A stretch of 64,000 bases of DNA from Sipunculus nudus (lineage: Eukaryota; Annelida; Sipuncula; Golfingiida; Sipunculidae), in the NCBI GenBank assembly GCA_026874595.1, contig CM049318.1, forward strand, positions 33,937,956 through 34,001,955, read 5' to 3'. Below, piece by piece: positions 53,901-64,000 of this stretch. How positions within the stretch are numbered: position 1 is the stretch's first letter; the number at the start of each line of letters is the position of its first letter. The translations under genes and the position numbers were made by a program. A model generated the notes under the pieces. It was not told the origin of the DNA, did not search any database, and saw only the letters and a list, made by a program, of their open reading frames with translations.

Positions 53901-56900
53901 TTTATGGGCAAAAAACCTCCTAATATTAGCCTCTTTCAGCTTTATGATGAAACTGTCAAGTTGAATTGTTCAATTTTTCAAAAGAATTATCCTAGGACAT
54001 GGTTCTTTCAATCATATCAGAATATACTGAGTTTGTTGATTTTTGGTTGAGTTGTGAAAAGCTTTAGTTGGTCTTATGGCCATTATTATGTCTTTTTCAA
54101 ACTGAGAACTGTAGTAGTGTTCTTCTACAAAATTATTATTTCAATTATATCTTCTGTAACATTGCACAAAAATTATTCTTAGGTGGCCTTTGTTCAAGTT
54201 TACTAGAATGATTTTTGGCTGATCTATTAGACCTTTAACAATGAAAGTACTGCATCTTTTATTATTCTAGATATTTTGATAAAAAGTTTATGAATATGCC
54301 GGCATGAAAAAAAAAATTTAGCCAAAGTCTTACAGTATGTGAAAACAGATATACCAACAAGCCAAGATTGAATCCGTATCTTTAAATAGGTTGAGAAACT
54401 GCCAACTGTTTCAGATTTGGGAACAGATCAAGAGTTCATTCAGTGCAGCCAGATATAGGTCAAGAGTTCAATCAGTGCAGCCAAGCACATGGCATGTGAT
54501 CACCTCATGGGTGACATGTGAACACCTCATGGGCACCATGTGATCACTTCATGGGTGTCAAGTCCCTCAGGGCAGGGCCCCTGCATGAGCTTATGCATTG
54601 GTGTGGCTACTATTTCAGATTTGGCAACAGGCTAGAGGTCAGTCTGGATCTATTTATAGCTTTGGCAGACTGCCAACTGTATCAGATTAGGCAACAGGTC
54701 AAGAGTTCACTCAGTGCACCCAGGTATGGGTCAGGAGTTTACTCAGTGCAGGAGCTGCATTCTATTTATAGCTTTGGCAGACTGCCAACTGTGTCAGATT
54801 ATGCAACAGGTCAAGAGTTCACTCAGTGCAGCCAGGTACAGGTCAAAAGTTCACTCAGTCTAGCCAGGTGCAGGTCATGTGTTCACTCAGTGCAGTAGCC
54901 TGAGCAAGCAATTTTTTACAGTTCACTTGGGGCAACAGCCTTTCTCACCTAAGCCTGGTCAGCCCCATGCATCAGACTCAAGGTAAGTTTGATGTATTGG
55001 CCTAATATTTTGACCTGCCTATGTGTCTTTGATGGCTCTCTCGCTCACAAGACAGGTGTTGCCACCTACCATGACTTTTGCACAGTGTGTCCCCCTGCGT
55101 TTTTCTCAGGAGGGGTTTGATATATCAGTCTGAAATTGGGCATATGTATATATCTCTGATAGCTTCATTGTATACAAGACTGGTGGTGCCAGCTACAATT
55201 TTTTTAGTGTTCTGTGCACCCATGCCAGAATTTCAGCAGAGTTTGTGTAATTGTTTCTTATTCAGATTGTTTAGTACTTGCATTGTTCATATACATGAAA
55301 AGTAATGGTCCAGCATTGAAGCATTATACCTGGTGTATTTCCCAATGCTCAGGTTTGCATTAGGCCTGTAGGCCTTGTTAGGTTTTTATATTAAAATGTC
55401 TTTATTTCATCAAAAAATGATGTTGTTGACTTCTTTTATTGAAAAAAGTTTTCAAATTACACTTTATTGCAATTCTGTAGCTTATATTCTTTAACTGATT
55501 TTTTCTTCAGTCCATCATAAAAGCCAGTTGACCACCCTCTTGTTTACTGGTCATATCTTACCAAAATGCATGGTGACCACCCTTAATCAGTTTGATTTTC
55601 AACATGAATCAACCTGAAGCACAAAGTATAAAAGTTTTAGTTGATTATCAATTCCAGAAATAATAGTGGCACTTTAAAATCACGGGGTCATCCAAACAGG
55701 CTCTCTGCTGACTGAGCAATGTTGCTGATGGAACTACATTGACAAGGGAGTTGGGGACAGGGTTTACAAGATATTTAGCGTCATTTGTTTACTGTTGATC
55801 TATATCCATCTGTCAGTCTTTGCATCTGTTTATTTTTAGTGTTGCTGTGATAACTCCCCCGGGCTTTGATGGATTTTCATGAAACTCACCATAACTGCTT
55901 ACCAATAGATTATCTTGCCACATTCAGTTCCCAGCAAAACAGATGCATATTTAATGAGGTCAGAGATCACCAGGATCTTATGGCACTATGATTATTGTAT
56001 CTGCCAGTACAAAGTTTTGCTGATTCTATGTTTTTGACCGGGTTCTGCCGCCGCCACTGCCGCCGCTGTATTTGTTTCCAGAGAACTCCTCCGAGACTAC
56101 TGGACCGATTTTTCTGAAACTTACACCAATTATCGGGTCACATGTGAACTGGAGCCTAACCCTTCTGTGTAGACCTCTGAACACTCCTCTGTCCAGTGCG
56201 TCCATCTTTGCATCTGTTTTGACATATTAACCCACATATCCTCAGACTCTTTCGACCAATCAGGAAAAATTTTTTACACAAATGTAGCCCTTTGATAGCT
56301 TTATAACATACACAAAAATGGTGGTGCCATGTGCAGCTGTTTTTGCACAGCGTTCATCTGTTCATCTGTCTTAGGTTAAAATCACTCACATCTCTGCAGT
56401 GGTTTGACCGAATTACCTGAAATTTGGCATGTGTATACATCCCGGATAGTTCTCTTGACTTTATGAAGGTGGCGCCACCTACATTCACATTCACACTGCA
56501 GACATCCATGCTTATATCTCCAGACTTGTTCAACCAATCAGCAAAAAAATTTACACAAATGTAGCCCTTGGATAGCTTATTAACATGCACAAAAATGGTG
56601 GCGCCACCTGCAGTCATTTTTGCACAGCATCCATCTGCTTGTCTTCCTTGGGTTAAAATCACTAATATCTCTGCAATGGTTTGACTATTTTGTGCCACAT
56701 CCCTTAGATAATTACCTAGTCACACAGACCCAGCATAGAGCTTTCTTAGTTTTCTAAGGAGTTGTTTCACTACCAGGAACTCCAATCCTAGACCTATTTG
56801 GCCAGTTTTCTTCTCCATACTGATCATCATCATCATGCATATATTTAACAGAACATAATCAGGAGCAATATTATACCTATTCTTTCACAAAATTAGTTCA

Positions 56901-59900
56901 GTTTTGCTTTATACAAAAGTTTCCCAGCAAAACCATCCCAACACACAGTCTCAGTACCTTGCATAAGGCTGTTTTACACCTTGTTATATCTCTGCATGTT
57001 TGTAAACACAGTCCACATGTGTCTGTTAAACATAACAAGGCAGCATGACCGGAGGTTTGATTATGAGCCACAACACGCAGTGATTCAGCCAGCAGGAAAA
57101 TGTATTATATTTTTGGGCCAAGTCAGTTGGGGCATCTCCTGATCGACATGTGTGGTGGCTTCCCAATGCTAAGGGCCCCACGCGCTGTTTTTATGTTGAC
57201 ACCTGTATTGCGCCCGTTCCACTGTTTTTTACACTCATTTACATGAGTAAGCAAGGATTTCAAGGCTATATTTTGGCAGGTACAGATTTATTTGAGCTAT
57301 TTTTTGTGTAAATTTAACATGTTTTATAGGTGATTTTGCCCTTTAATTTTTCTACAAGGATTAAATGTGTTTGTTTATATTATGTTTCAGCCCTTACAGG
57401 AGCTGACAAAGCCACATATAGAGTCCTTCAACTACATGCTGCATGAAGGCCTACAGGATGCTGTCAAGGTGTGTAGCTGTCAGGACTGTAACTTTATACA
57501 TGTATTATCTCTAGATACAATATTATTTTGTCATACTCTCTTTATGACATTGTAGCAGTATATTTTTTTTCAAGACACAATATGTTTTTCCATACTTCCC
57601 AAAAAACCTGTAACAAAACACCATCTAAAGTTACAATATGTTGTGTTCTACTTCCCAAATAACATGTGACAATGTTTTCTTTAGATAAAATATGTTTTGT
57701 CGTACTCTCTTTATAATTATGACATGTAACAATATATTATGCCCAGATACAATACATTTTGTAATATTCTCTTTATGACATGTTGCAATATGTTATCTCA
57801 GCTTATCTTGTTATCTTAGCTTTTTTTGTTATACTCTATATGACATGTAACTATCTATAATCTCTAGATAAAATATGTTTTGTTATACTTCCGGATGGCC
57901 TATAACAATATATTATCTCCAGGTACAATAATATGTTTTGCCATGCTTACCTCATGGCACAATATATACAGTGTGATACATATGAGGAATATTATGCTTA
58001 AATTATTCTAAGCCAATTTGCTGCTTGTTTATTCAGAGATAACCAAACATCCTCACTACAATATGATTCCAATACACAAATTTAATTCAGTGCTCATCAT
58101 TACATTGCCTGTGACCTTTTGCAGTACATCTAGATTGACCCCATCTATTGGCTAAAGGTTAGGGCAAGTAGCAAATCAGATATATTTCAACTCATTCTTT
58201 TACACCAATGATATTTACCTTAATCCCTTAGGAGATGCTGAGAGGCTAGTCTAATATTAATAAATTTGTATACATTTTTATTTAACAGGTGTTTTATTAT
58301 ATTTTATAACATGATATTAATAATTGGTAATGAATGATATTTGTAAATTTTATTTTCAGAATATTCCACCTGTGGAGTTTTCTTTGCCCTCTAGCCAGAG
58401 AGTTTCTCTTTTTCTGCAGGTATGGCATAGTTAGGTCTAAAATAATTGTGTATAAAGTTTTTAGCTCAGCTGACTTTCAGTCATGCTGGGCTATAGCGAT
58501 GGGTCTTTGTCCGGCGTCCTTCCGTCCGGCCGTCCGGCCGGCCGTCCGTCCGTTAGCAGGGCACAAATCGTAACCGTAGGGGCTAGGGCCATGAACCCTA
58601 TGCAGTCTTAGAGGTTATAAAAAGATCTCCTTGCAAACCTGAAATTAGGTCACTGTGACCTATATTTTCGAAGTTATCGGGTGTGTTTGCACCCCCCAGA
58701 AATTAATCTTTGAGACAAAATTTTCATCCCAAACCTTCCATCTTTCACATACAGCTCACCTACCAACAGGGGAAGAACCATAATTTTTTTGAGGTCAAAA
58801 GGTCAAAGGTCAAGGTCACAGGGGCCTCTTCTTTGAAAAGCCTGTGGATGCATTTTAAGCCAACCCTTTCATCCCAATTCTTTGATCTTTCACATATAGC
58901 TCACCTACTAAGTTGGAGAAGAATCCTATAGATTTTGAGGTCACAAGGTCAAAGGTCAGGGTCACAGGATCCACTACTTTGAAAAGGTTGTGGACACATT
59001 TCAAGCTAGACTTTTCATTCCAAACCTTCCAGCACTGATATCGCTTCTCTGCCAACAGGGGAAAAGACCTGTTGATTTTGAGGTCAAAGGTCAAGTTCAC
59101 AGCACCCACTTCTTGCGTGGAGTCTTTTTCAGGCAAACTTTTCAATCTGTACCTTCCATCTGTCATATATGGCTTACCTACCAATAAGGGAAGAAGCCTA
59201 TTGATGTTCAGGTCAAAAAGTCAAAGGTCAAGGTCACAATATTTAATTGTTCTAAATGCTTGTGAGCATATTTCAAGTGTAACTGTTCAACCCGAACCTT
59301 CAGTCTTTCACATATGCCACATCTATGCATCACTCAGTTTGACTCAAACTTCATATTTATGGGTCTTTTTGCTTGAATAAATAACTTATTGATTTTGGGG
59401 TCAGCTGGTCAGCAGGTTAAAGGTTGCAGGTCAAAGTTATTCACCCATTGGTTGCAAAGTAATTACACCAGATTTAAGTGGTTAGTAGTTACCAATCATT
59501 TTGAAAGAATCCAGTTGATATATGGGCAAAAGGCCAAGGTCATAGGTCAGGGATGTTCACAATTACTTATTTTTTAGACCATCTCTATTTTCTTGTATAT
59601 ATAACCATCCCACTCCAGCTGGTACATCTCCCTGTGTGGCTGTAATTGTGAGTGACACTGGTGACATATGACTCCCTTTTGTATCAGCCTATTAAGTGAT
59701 AAGGCTCAGTGATAAGTACCTCGTTACTTCATAACAAAAACACTGTTGTCAGAATGCTTCAGCCAGGCATTAAGACTATGAGAGTATAGTATTAAGGTTT
59801 AGCTACTGATTTATAAGATGATGGGAACATTTTTCAGTTTATTTTATGGAATCCTAGCAATAAACTTAGTTTCCTAGATATCTGAATATTTTAATATATA

Positions 59901-62900
59901 TCACCACATATAAAAGAAAGTGTTTGTTCTCATAATATGTGGATGTGTACCTTGATTTAGGATGGCTGTTTGTTTTATTTCAAGACTCTTAGTCATGCTT
60001 TCTGCATTTCTTTTCTTTCAGGTTTGGCAGTTTACCTACCCTGCTGACCCCATTGAAAAGCAGAGTGATAATAAAAAATATTGGACTTACACTTTTTACA
60101 ATTGCAAATCTATAAATCTGATATGAGGGCCTGGCATGCCTTTTGAATTATTTTGGGCATCCATTACTGGATAATTTGCCCCAAGTTTGGTCTCTTATTG
60201 GAGAATGTGGGATATCAAATGTCATACTTGTCAGAAATCCATTATGTCTGCCAGTTAGCCACCTTAGAAATTCTTTCTTCAGTGCAGTTTCAGTAATTTT
60301 TCTTTAATGTTTGGTCCGATTTAGAGAATGTTTGTTGTCTGATTTCAGACTTGTCAGAAGTCCAATATGGACACCAGGCAACCATCTTTTAATTCCTTTT
60401 GATCATTTTATCTCAAGAACAGTTAAAGTGAATGCAGTTGGATGTATATTTATGTAATCTTGTAAAGGATTGGGTCAAATATTTCTGAATAAATATTACC
60501 ATCATATATAAAAGTGCAGTACAGTTGGCTTGTATTGAATAAAAATTCACACAGAAGCACCTGTTTCTTAATAATTCTTGCATGTATTTCCTTGATTTTT
60601 GCTATATATTTTGATCTTATATTTGCCCTTTGTGGTGTTCCTTTTGATACTGACAGGTTTCAAGCAAGCTGTTGGAATAGTTCCTGATAGCTTAACAATC
60701 ATGCATTTTCCTCAGACCATCAATTCACTGTGTTTTAACCAGACATAGGTGATATATATTTCTGTTGTCATAGAAAATTTTCAACAAATTGGCAAATTGG
60801 TTCTTCAAAATTTGACTGGAAGTTGTGAATCTCAGTCCATGATGCCACAGGTCATGCTTGGCAGCTGAGCGTCATGACCCATGGGTCACTTGTAATATCT
60901 GTGATAGCAACATTTGCCAGACATTTATTGTATCCTTCACAACAGTTGAACAGCCTCATGGAGAAAATACTGTAATGTATGGGCATGGAGTTGTCTGAAT
61001 TTGTAAGATCATAGTTTTGCTGTTAATCATAAAAGCTATATAGCTGTGTATAGACAACTGACTAAAAGTCTCCTGATAGAGTTAAGTGTATGTTCTGCTC
61101 TGCATACTCTGATTCCATCAGGAATTTTCAGCTTGTTGGTTACTTACATAAAGGCAAATGCAAAATCATTGGAAAATTCCTGTTTCATCTTAACTTTCCA
61201 GATAATGGAAGGCTCTACACTATCTATTAAGAGAAATTTCTTCTTTGTATATAAATCTTCAACAGGAAGCCGCAATATTACCACCGGCTGTTCCTGCGGG
61301 GAACATCCATGCCACAAACAGGAAGGTGTATCCAGCTGAGGTGAGTGAACCTTTAACACATCAGAGGGGTATTAAAGATATACCAGGTACATTAAATATA
61401 TATGAAATATTAAAAAAAGCTTGCACTGGACATGGTCAGTGACTCAAACAGCATGCACAACACCTGGCTCCTGACCAAAGTCTCTCCTGTGTACAGTGTT
61501 TCTTCTTTCTTGTTTGGGAATTGACACAGGAACCATTCCATGCAGACGACCTACCTGTTACAAGAATCAATATATATGGACACCTCCATATTACAGGAAC
61601 CAAATTATGTGGGTTAACTCCTTATAACAGGAACCAATTTAATTAGGACACCTCCCTATTACAGGAACCAATTTATGTTGGACATCTCCCTATAACAGGA
61701 ACAAATCTATGTAGGACACTTGCCTATTACAGTTACCAATTTATGAAGGACACCAGCCAATTAAACGAATCAAATTATGTAGGACACTCCCTATTAAAAG
61801 AACCAATCTATGTAGGACACCTCCCTATTACAGGAACCAATTTTTGTAGTACACCCTTCTATTACAGGAACCAATTTATGTAGGACACCTTCCTATTACA
61901 GTAACCAATTAATGTTGGACACCTCCCTATAACAGGAACCAATTTATGTAGGGTGCCTCCCTATTACAGGGACCAATTTTATAGGACACTTCTCTATAAT
62001 AGGAACGATCTGTGTAGGACACCGCCCTATTACAGGAACCAGTCCATGGCAGGCAGGAACTTATGTAAGACACCTCCTGAATACAGGGACCAATTTATGT
62101 AGAACACCTATCATAGTAACCATTCTATGTAGGACAACCTTCTATTACAGGAACCAGTTTTTGTAGGACACTCCCTATTACAGGGACCATTCTATTTAGG
62201 ACACCTGCCTATTACAGGAACCATTCTGTGTATTACACCTCTCATATTACAGCAACCATTCTATGTATTACACTCCCTTATACAAAAACCATTCTATGTA
62301 GGACACCTCCCTATTACAGTAAACAGTCTTTGTAGGACACCTTCCTGTTATAGGAACCAATCTGTGTAGGACACCTCCTTATTACAGGAACCATTCTATG
62401 CAGGACACCTCCTATTACAGGAACCAATCTGTGTAAGACACCTCCCTGTTATAGTTACCAATTTATGTAGAACACATTCCGATTATAGTAACCATTCTAT
62501 GTAGGATACCTCGCTTTGACAGGAAAAATTAGCAGTCATAACATTTTAGCAAATGGTCTTCATGCAGAAAGAGTTGTATAAACTAAAGTAGATGGCCTTA
62601 CACCTGAATACAGCTAATAAAAGAATTAGTTTTTACCAGCAGAAACTGGTGGCAAAAACCCTTAATCATCCTTCACAAAAACTTATGAACCCAGTTCTCA
62701 TCATCATAATGATTTTTATCTGCATTAAGAATGTCCAATCCTTTTTTAATCAAGTAAAAACCAACACATTAAATACAATGATTGCAAGTAAAAGTGTTTA
62801 TTTCACACATTCTTCATGTAGTGCCGAGAAGGAGGCAAAACCTACCGAGGCCGTCTCCGAATCACGACCCAGTGGACCGTGGACAATCACATGTATCCTG

Positions 62901-63297
62901 CAGATGACAGGTTTATTGGAGAAATCCCAATCATGGTTAAGGTAAGATTGGTCATAATCCAGGTTAATATTATGACTTCTGCCAAAAAAAAAACCAAGTA
63001 TTTATGAACTGCTAAAAAAACAAATATTAATATACTTTTCAATGGATATGCTCTTGAATTATAATATTAATAAAAATAATGTGTTAATGAAAATATATAA
63101 AAAATTATGATAAGTGAGGCCACACAATGAATTTGACATCCCTCTTAGATTGTATACATTTTACATTCCAATAAACAAAAGTAATGGTATATTGGTTGCC
63201 TTATTTTGTGTTTGTTTTATTTGAATTACAGTCTGATGTGTGTTCCTTGGCTGATTTACCTCCAGCAGAATTGATACGCAGAGGAGAAGAGGCACAG
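44853..63297 (+). CDS. POLR1B: RNA polymerase I subunit RPA2 (POLR1B), first 6 exons, continues off the right edge
   Basis: Gene-level entry. Exons: 44853-44924, 57391-57468, 58360-58419, 61266-61340, 62822-62941, 63232-63297, all phase 0, 157 codons in total. POLR1B is the beta-like second-largest subunit of nucleolar RNA polymerase I, which transcribes rRNA. The N-terminus aligns segment by segment with human POLR1B: KNLTSSSYG (KHLTDPSYG), LQELTKPHIESFNY (LQELTRAHVESFNY), IPPVEF (IPPFEF), LPPAVPAGN (SPPTVPKGT), VYPAECR (VYPAECR), YRGRL (YRGKL), FIGEIPIMVKSDVCSLADLP (FLGYVPIMVKSKLCNLRNLP). The protrusion domain begins here; catalytic parts lie beyond base 64000. Intron 1 is 12.5 kb. Confidence 0.93.
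46540..47190 (+). pseudogene. Decayed non-LTR (L1/Tx1-type) reverse transcriptase fragment
   Basis: Broken frames retain RT landmarks in order: LPRIINSDRTGFI (46612-46660), LYTNISSCVMNKGW (46850-46890), a GVRQG-like remnant near 46920-46935, and LIQYADDTALILTVLGGYQS (47033-47090, the F/YADD catalytic box) followed by SGLMINVDKTVVMP (47130-47170). Many stops and frameshifts. It sits inside the 45165-48471 element. Confidence 0.78.
47350..47690. repeat. AT-rich tandem repeat, about 5 copies of a ~60-bp unit
   Basis: The recurring block is tgttattaaattattgccat followed by ttgttagatctagtatatg and gctatattgttaatatg. It lies within the MULE-like element. Confidence 0.85.
48481..51639. other. POLR1B intron 1, middle
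   Basis: Long G runs at 48867-48880 and 48958-48975, each followed by near-identical ggtctcccncaat and tactcatgttgattntnatatcctg blocks (a short duplicated segment). The tRNA-like segment lies at 49205. 49940-51600 shows nothing recognised. Confidence 0.5.
49205..49325 (+). repeat. tRNA-like segment, possible SINE head
   Basis: tggcataatggttatgc resembles a Pol III A box and ggttcgagacc at about 49283 is a canonical B box, about 50 bp apart. The acceptor and T stems do not pair, so a functional tRNA is unlikely. A tRNA-derived SINE or tRNA pseudogene is the better reading. Confidence 0.45.
51640..53500 (+). repeat. Two direct copies of a GGCGCC-containing repeat
   Basis: Copies start near 51640 and 53027 (aacctgtgagctnntgcgatgg, ctgtacgttaacccatacta) and each reaches ggtggcgccacctg then tttgtacgggggtcat (52110-52150 and 53440-53482). 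Diverged internal copies continue to about 54270. Non-coding. Confidence 0.7.
54380..54905 (+). repeat. Minisatellite: aggtcaagagttcactcagtg units
   Basis: Repeated blocks aggtcaagagttcactcagt followed by gcagccaggtacaggtc, mixed with a longer unit containing ctttggcagactgccaactg. A 126-codon frame across it (54518-54898) is repeat-driven and not a gene. Confidence 0.8.
54906..57390. other. POLR1B intron 1, right part
   Basis: Apart from the 56040-56700 repeat, only scattered relatives of the same family are seen (ggtgttgccacctac near 55047, ggtggtgccagctac near 55182). Confidence 0.5.
56040..56700 (-). repeat. GGCGCC-palindrome family, third locus
   Basis: Reverse-complement relative of 22533-23160: shared blocks include the gaggagttctc segment, catgtgaactg, tgtgcaaaaatg-type and ggtggcgccacct (56466 and 56597). 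Intron 1 of POLR1B. Non-coding. Confidence 0.7.
57391..57468 (+). CDS. POLR1B: POLR1B exon 2
   Basis: The acceptor tatgtttcag and donor gtgtgt frame 26 residues, PLQELTKPHIESFNYMLHEG then LQDAVK. They are nearly colinear with the human LQELTRAHVESFNYAVHEGL segment. Confidence 0.93.
57505..57965 (+). repeat. Degenerate AT-rich tandem repeat in POLR1B intron 2
   Basis: About 6-7 diverged copies of a unit of about 65-70 bp with the recurring pieces tctagatacaatatgttttg, tcatactctctttatgacat and gtaacaatatattat. It begins close to the exon 2 donor. Confidence 0.7.
58360..58419 (+). CDS. POLR1B: POLR1B exon 3
   Basis: The acceptor tattttcag and donor gtatgg frame 20 residues, NIPPVEFSLPSSQRVSLFLQ, corresponding to AIPPFEFAFKDERISFTI in human. 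Confidence 0.88.
58455..60892 (-). mobile_element. Pearl/Helitron-like non-autonomous element, complete, in POLR1B intron 3
   Basis: Read on the minus strand, it starts near 60892 with acaagtgacccatgggtcat, followed by gacgctcagctg. A unique left part (60860-59400) follows, then about 6 tandem core repeats of about 128 bp (59390-58600, each with ggtcaaaggtcaaggtcaca on the plus strand), then a CGG-rich tetranucleotide tract (58500-58555) and a terminal hairpin (58493-58462). The order of tandem core, tetranucleotide microsatellite and short 3' part is that of the bivalve pearl elements. No coding capacity is seen. Confidence 0.7.
60893..61265. other. POLR1B intron 3 end; also short introns 57966-58359, 62521-62821 and 62942-63231
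   Basis: Plain AT-rich intron sequence with usable acceptors; nothing else recognised. Confidence 0.5.
61266..61340 (+). CDS. POLR1B: POLR1B exon 4
   Basis: The acceptor cttcaacag and donor gtgagt frame 25 residues, EAAILPPAVPAGNIHATNRK then VYPAE. The VYPAE end joins CR of exon 5, as in the family. Confidence 0.9.
61545..62520 (+). repeat. Minisatellite with acceptor-like units in POLR1B intron 4
   Basis: About 29 diverged copies of a unit of about 33 bp, with consensus pieces taggacacctccctattac and aggaaccaatttatg. Each good copy contains a pyrimidine-rich stretch followed by attacag, resembling a 3' splice site. The array ends about 300 bp before the true exon 5 acceptor. Confidence 0.9.
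62822..62941 (+). CDS. POLR1B: POLR1B exon 5
   Basis: The acceptor ttcatgtag and donor gtaaga frame 40 residues, CREGGKTYRGRLRITTQWTV to FIGEIPIMVK. It covers the TYRG and IPIMVKS strands conserved in second-largest polymerase subunits. Confidence 0.94.
63232..63297 (+). CDS. POLR1B: POLR1B exon 6 (last in window)
   Basis: The acceptor tgaattacag and donor gtaaag frame 22 residues, SDVCSLADLPPAELIRRGEE then AQ. The last bases of the exon and its donor are copied downstream as a minisatellite. Confidence 0.92.
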
Positions 63298-64000
63298 GTA
63301 AAGCATTATAAAAATTGTCATGGGTACCAGGAATAACGGAGGCACAGGTAAAAAATTAATCAAAATTATCATGGGTCCAGGGAGTAGAAGAGGCACAGGT
63401 GATTTATTATCAAAATTATCATGGGTACAAGGATTAAAAGAGGCACAAGTAAAATTTTATAAAAAAATTATCATAGGTACAAATAGTAGGATAGGCAAAG
63501 GTAATCAATTATAAAAATAATCATAGGTACATGTAGTATAAGAGGCACATGTAAACAGTTATCAAAATTATCATGGGTACAAATAGTAGGAGAGGCAAAG
63601 GTAATCAATTATAAAAATAATCATAGGTACATGTAGTATAAGAGGCACATGTAAACAGTTATCAAAATTATCATGGGTACAAATAGTAGGAGAGGCAAAG
63701 GTAATAAATTATAAAAATAATCATAGGTACATGTAGTATAAGAGGCACATGTAAACAGTTATCAAAATTATCATGGGTACAAGGAGTAGAAGAGTCAAAG
63801 GTATTGTGTCATTGTTATATAAATTATCATAGGTACATATAGTAGAAGAGACACAGGTAATGTATTGTCAAAATTAACATTGGTAAAAATAGTAGAGAGG
63901 CACAGGTTATGTATTTCACGATTGTCATAGATACAAATAGTAGAAGAGGCACAGGTAAAATATTATAAAAATTATCATGGATACAAGGAGTAGAAGAGGC
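63285..64000 (+). repeat. Minisatellite seeded from the exon 6/donor junction
   Basis: About 12 copies of a unit near 58 bp run to the window edge. Each copy carries agaagaggcacaggtaa-like sequence (the end of exon 6 plus its donor), followed by an AT-rich spacer containing attatcatgggtacaa. The middle copies pair into a higher-order unit of about 116 bp, alternating ggcaaaggtaat and ggcacatgtaaa. The first unit overlaps the true exon end, so the array probably grew from it. Confidence 0.9.

Noticed and set aside
54518-54898. 126-codon plus-strand frame
   Set aside because: Made of minisatellite units with no recognisable protein features.
61545-62520. CRISPR-like array
   Set aside because: Tandem minisatellite; variation is scattered through the unit rather than confined to spacers.
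63285-64000. CRISPR-like regularly spaced repeats
   Set aside because: Units are contiguous diverged tandem copies with no unique spacers, in a eukaryotic intron.

Overview
This is a window of an animal nuclear genome with short exons, GT-AG introns and dense transposons. The repeats point to a marine invertebrate, most likely a bivalve mollusc. The main reason is a set of repeats built like the bivalve 'pearl' (Helitron-like) elements: tandem core repeats, an (ACGG)n microsatellite, then a terminal hairpin. The species assignment is inference. Two divergently oriented host genes are supported, and both run off the window. (1) On the minus strand, eleven exons between 35007 and 1755 encode the N-terminal 1345 codons of a NIK (MAP3K14)-like kinase. 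The window contains a very long acidic N-terminal exon, a basic NLS-like exon, a string of small phase-0 exons, an exon carrying what I read as a TAZ-type zinc-finger domain, and two exons encoding the N-lobe of the kinase. The rest of the kinase lies beyond the left edge. NIK kinases act in non-canonical NF-kB signalling; a TAZ module (known from CBP/p300) joined to NIK is the most interesting observation here. (2) On the plus strand, six exons between 44853 and 63297 encode the N-terminus of POLR1B, the second-largest subunit of RNA polymerase I. The rest lies beyond the right edge. The large introns are transposon hosts. The 16.6-kb NIK intron (10279-26877) holds a nest: a pearl-like element (ends near 12411 and 24473) is interrupted by a second repeat family rich in the palindrome GGTGGCGCCACC. 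That family in turn holds a Ty3/gypsy LTR element arranged LTR-internal-LTR-truncated internal, with gene order gag-PR-IN-RNaseH and no reverse-transcriptase palm. NIK intron 1 holds an inactivated pogo/Tigger transposon (31851-34281) with TIRs and a TA duplication. The 9.8-kb interval between the genes holds a Tigger-type MITE, a solo LTR with a 5-bp duplication, a hAT MITE with an 8-bp duplication and several (TA)n tracts. POLR1B intron 1 holds a 3.3-kb element with long inverted termini and a dead non-LTR reverse transcriptase inside. Introns 2, 4 and 6 of POLR1B each contain a minisatellite. The intron 6 array is seeded from the exon 6/donor junction, and the intron 4 array repeats an acceptor-like sequence. 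Exon boundaries were found by hand from splice signals, reading phase and family resemblance; no alignment or transcript data were available.
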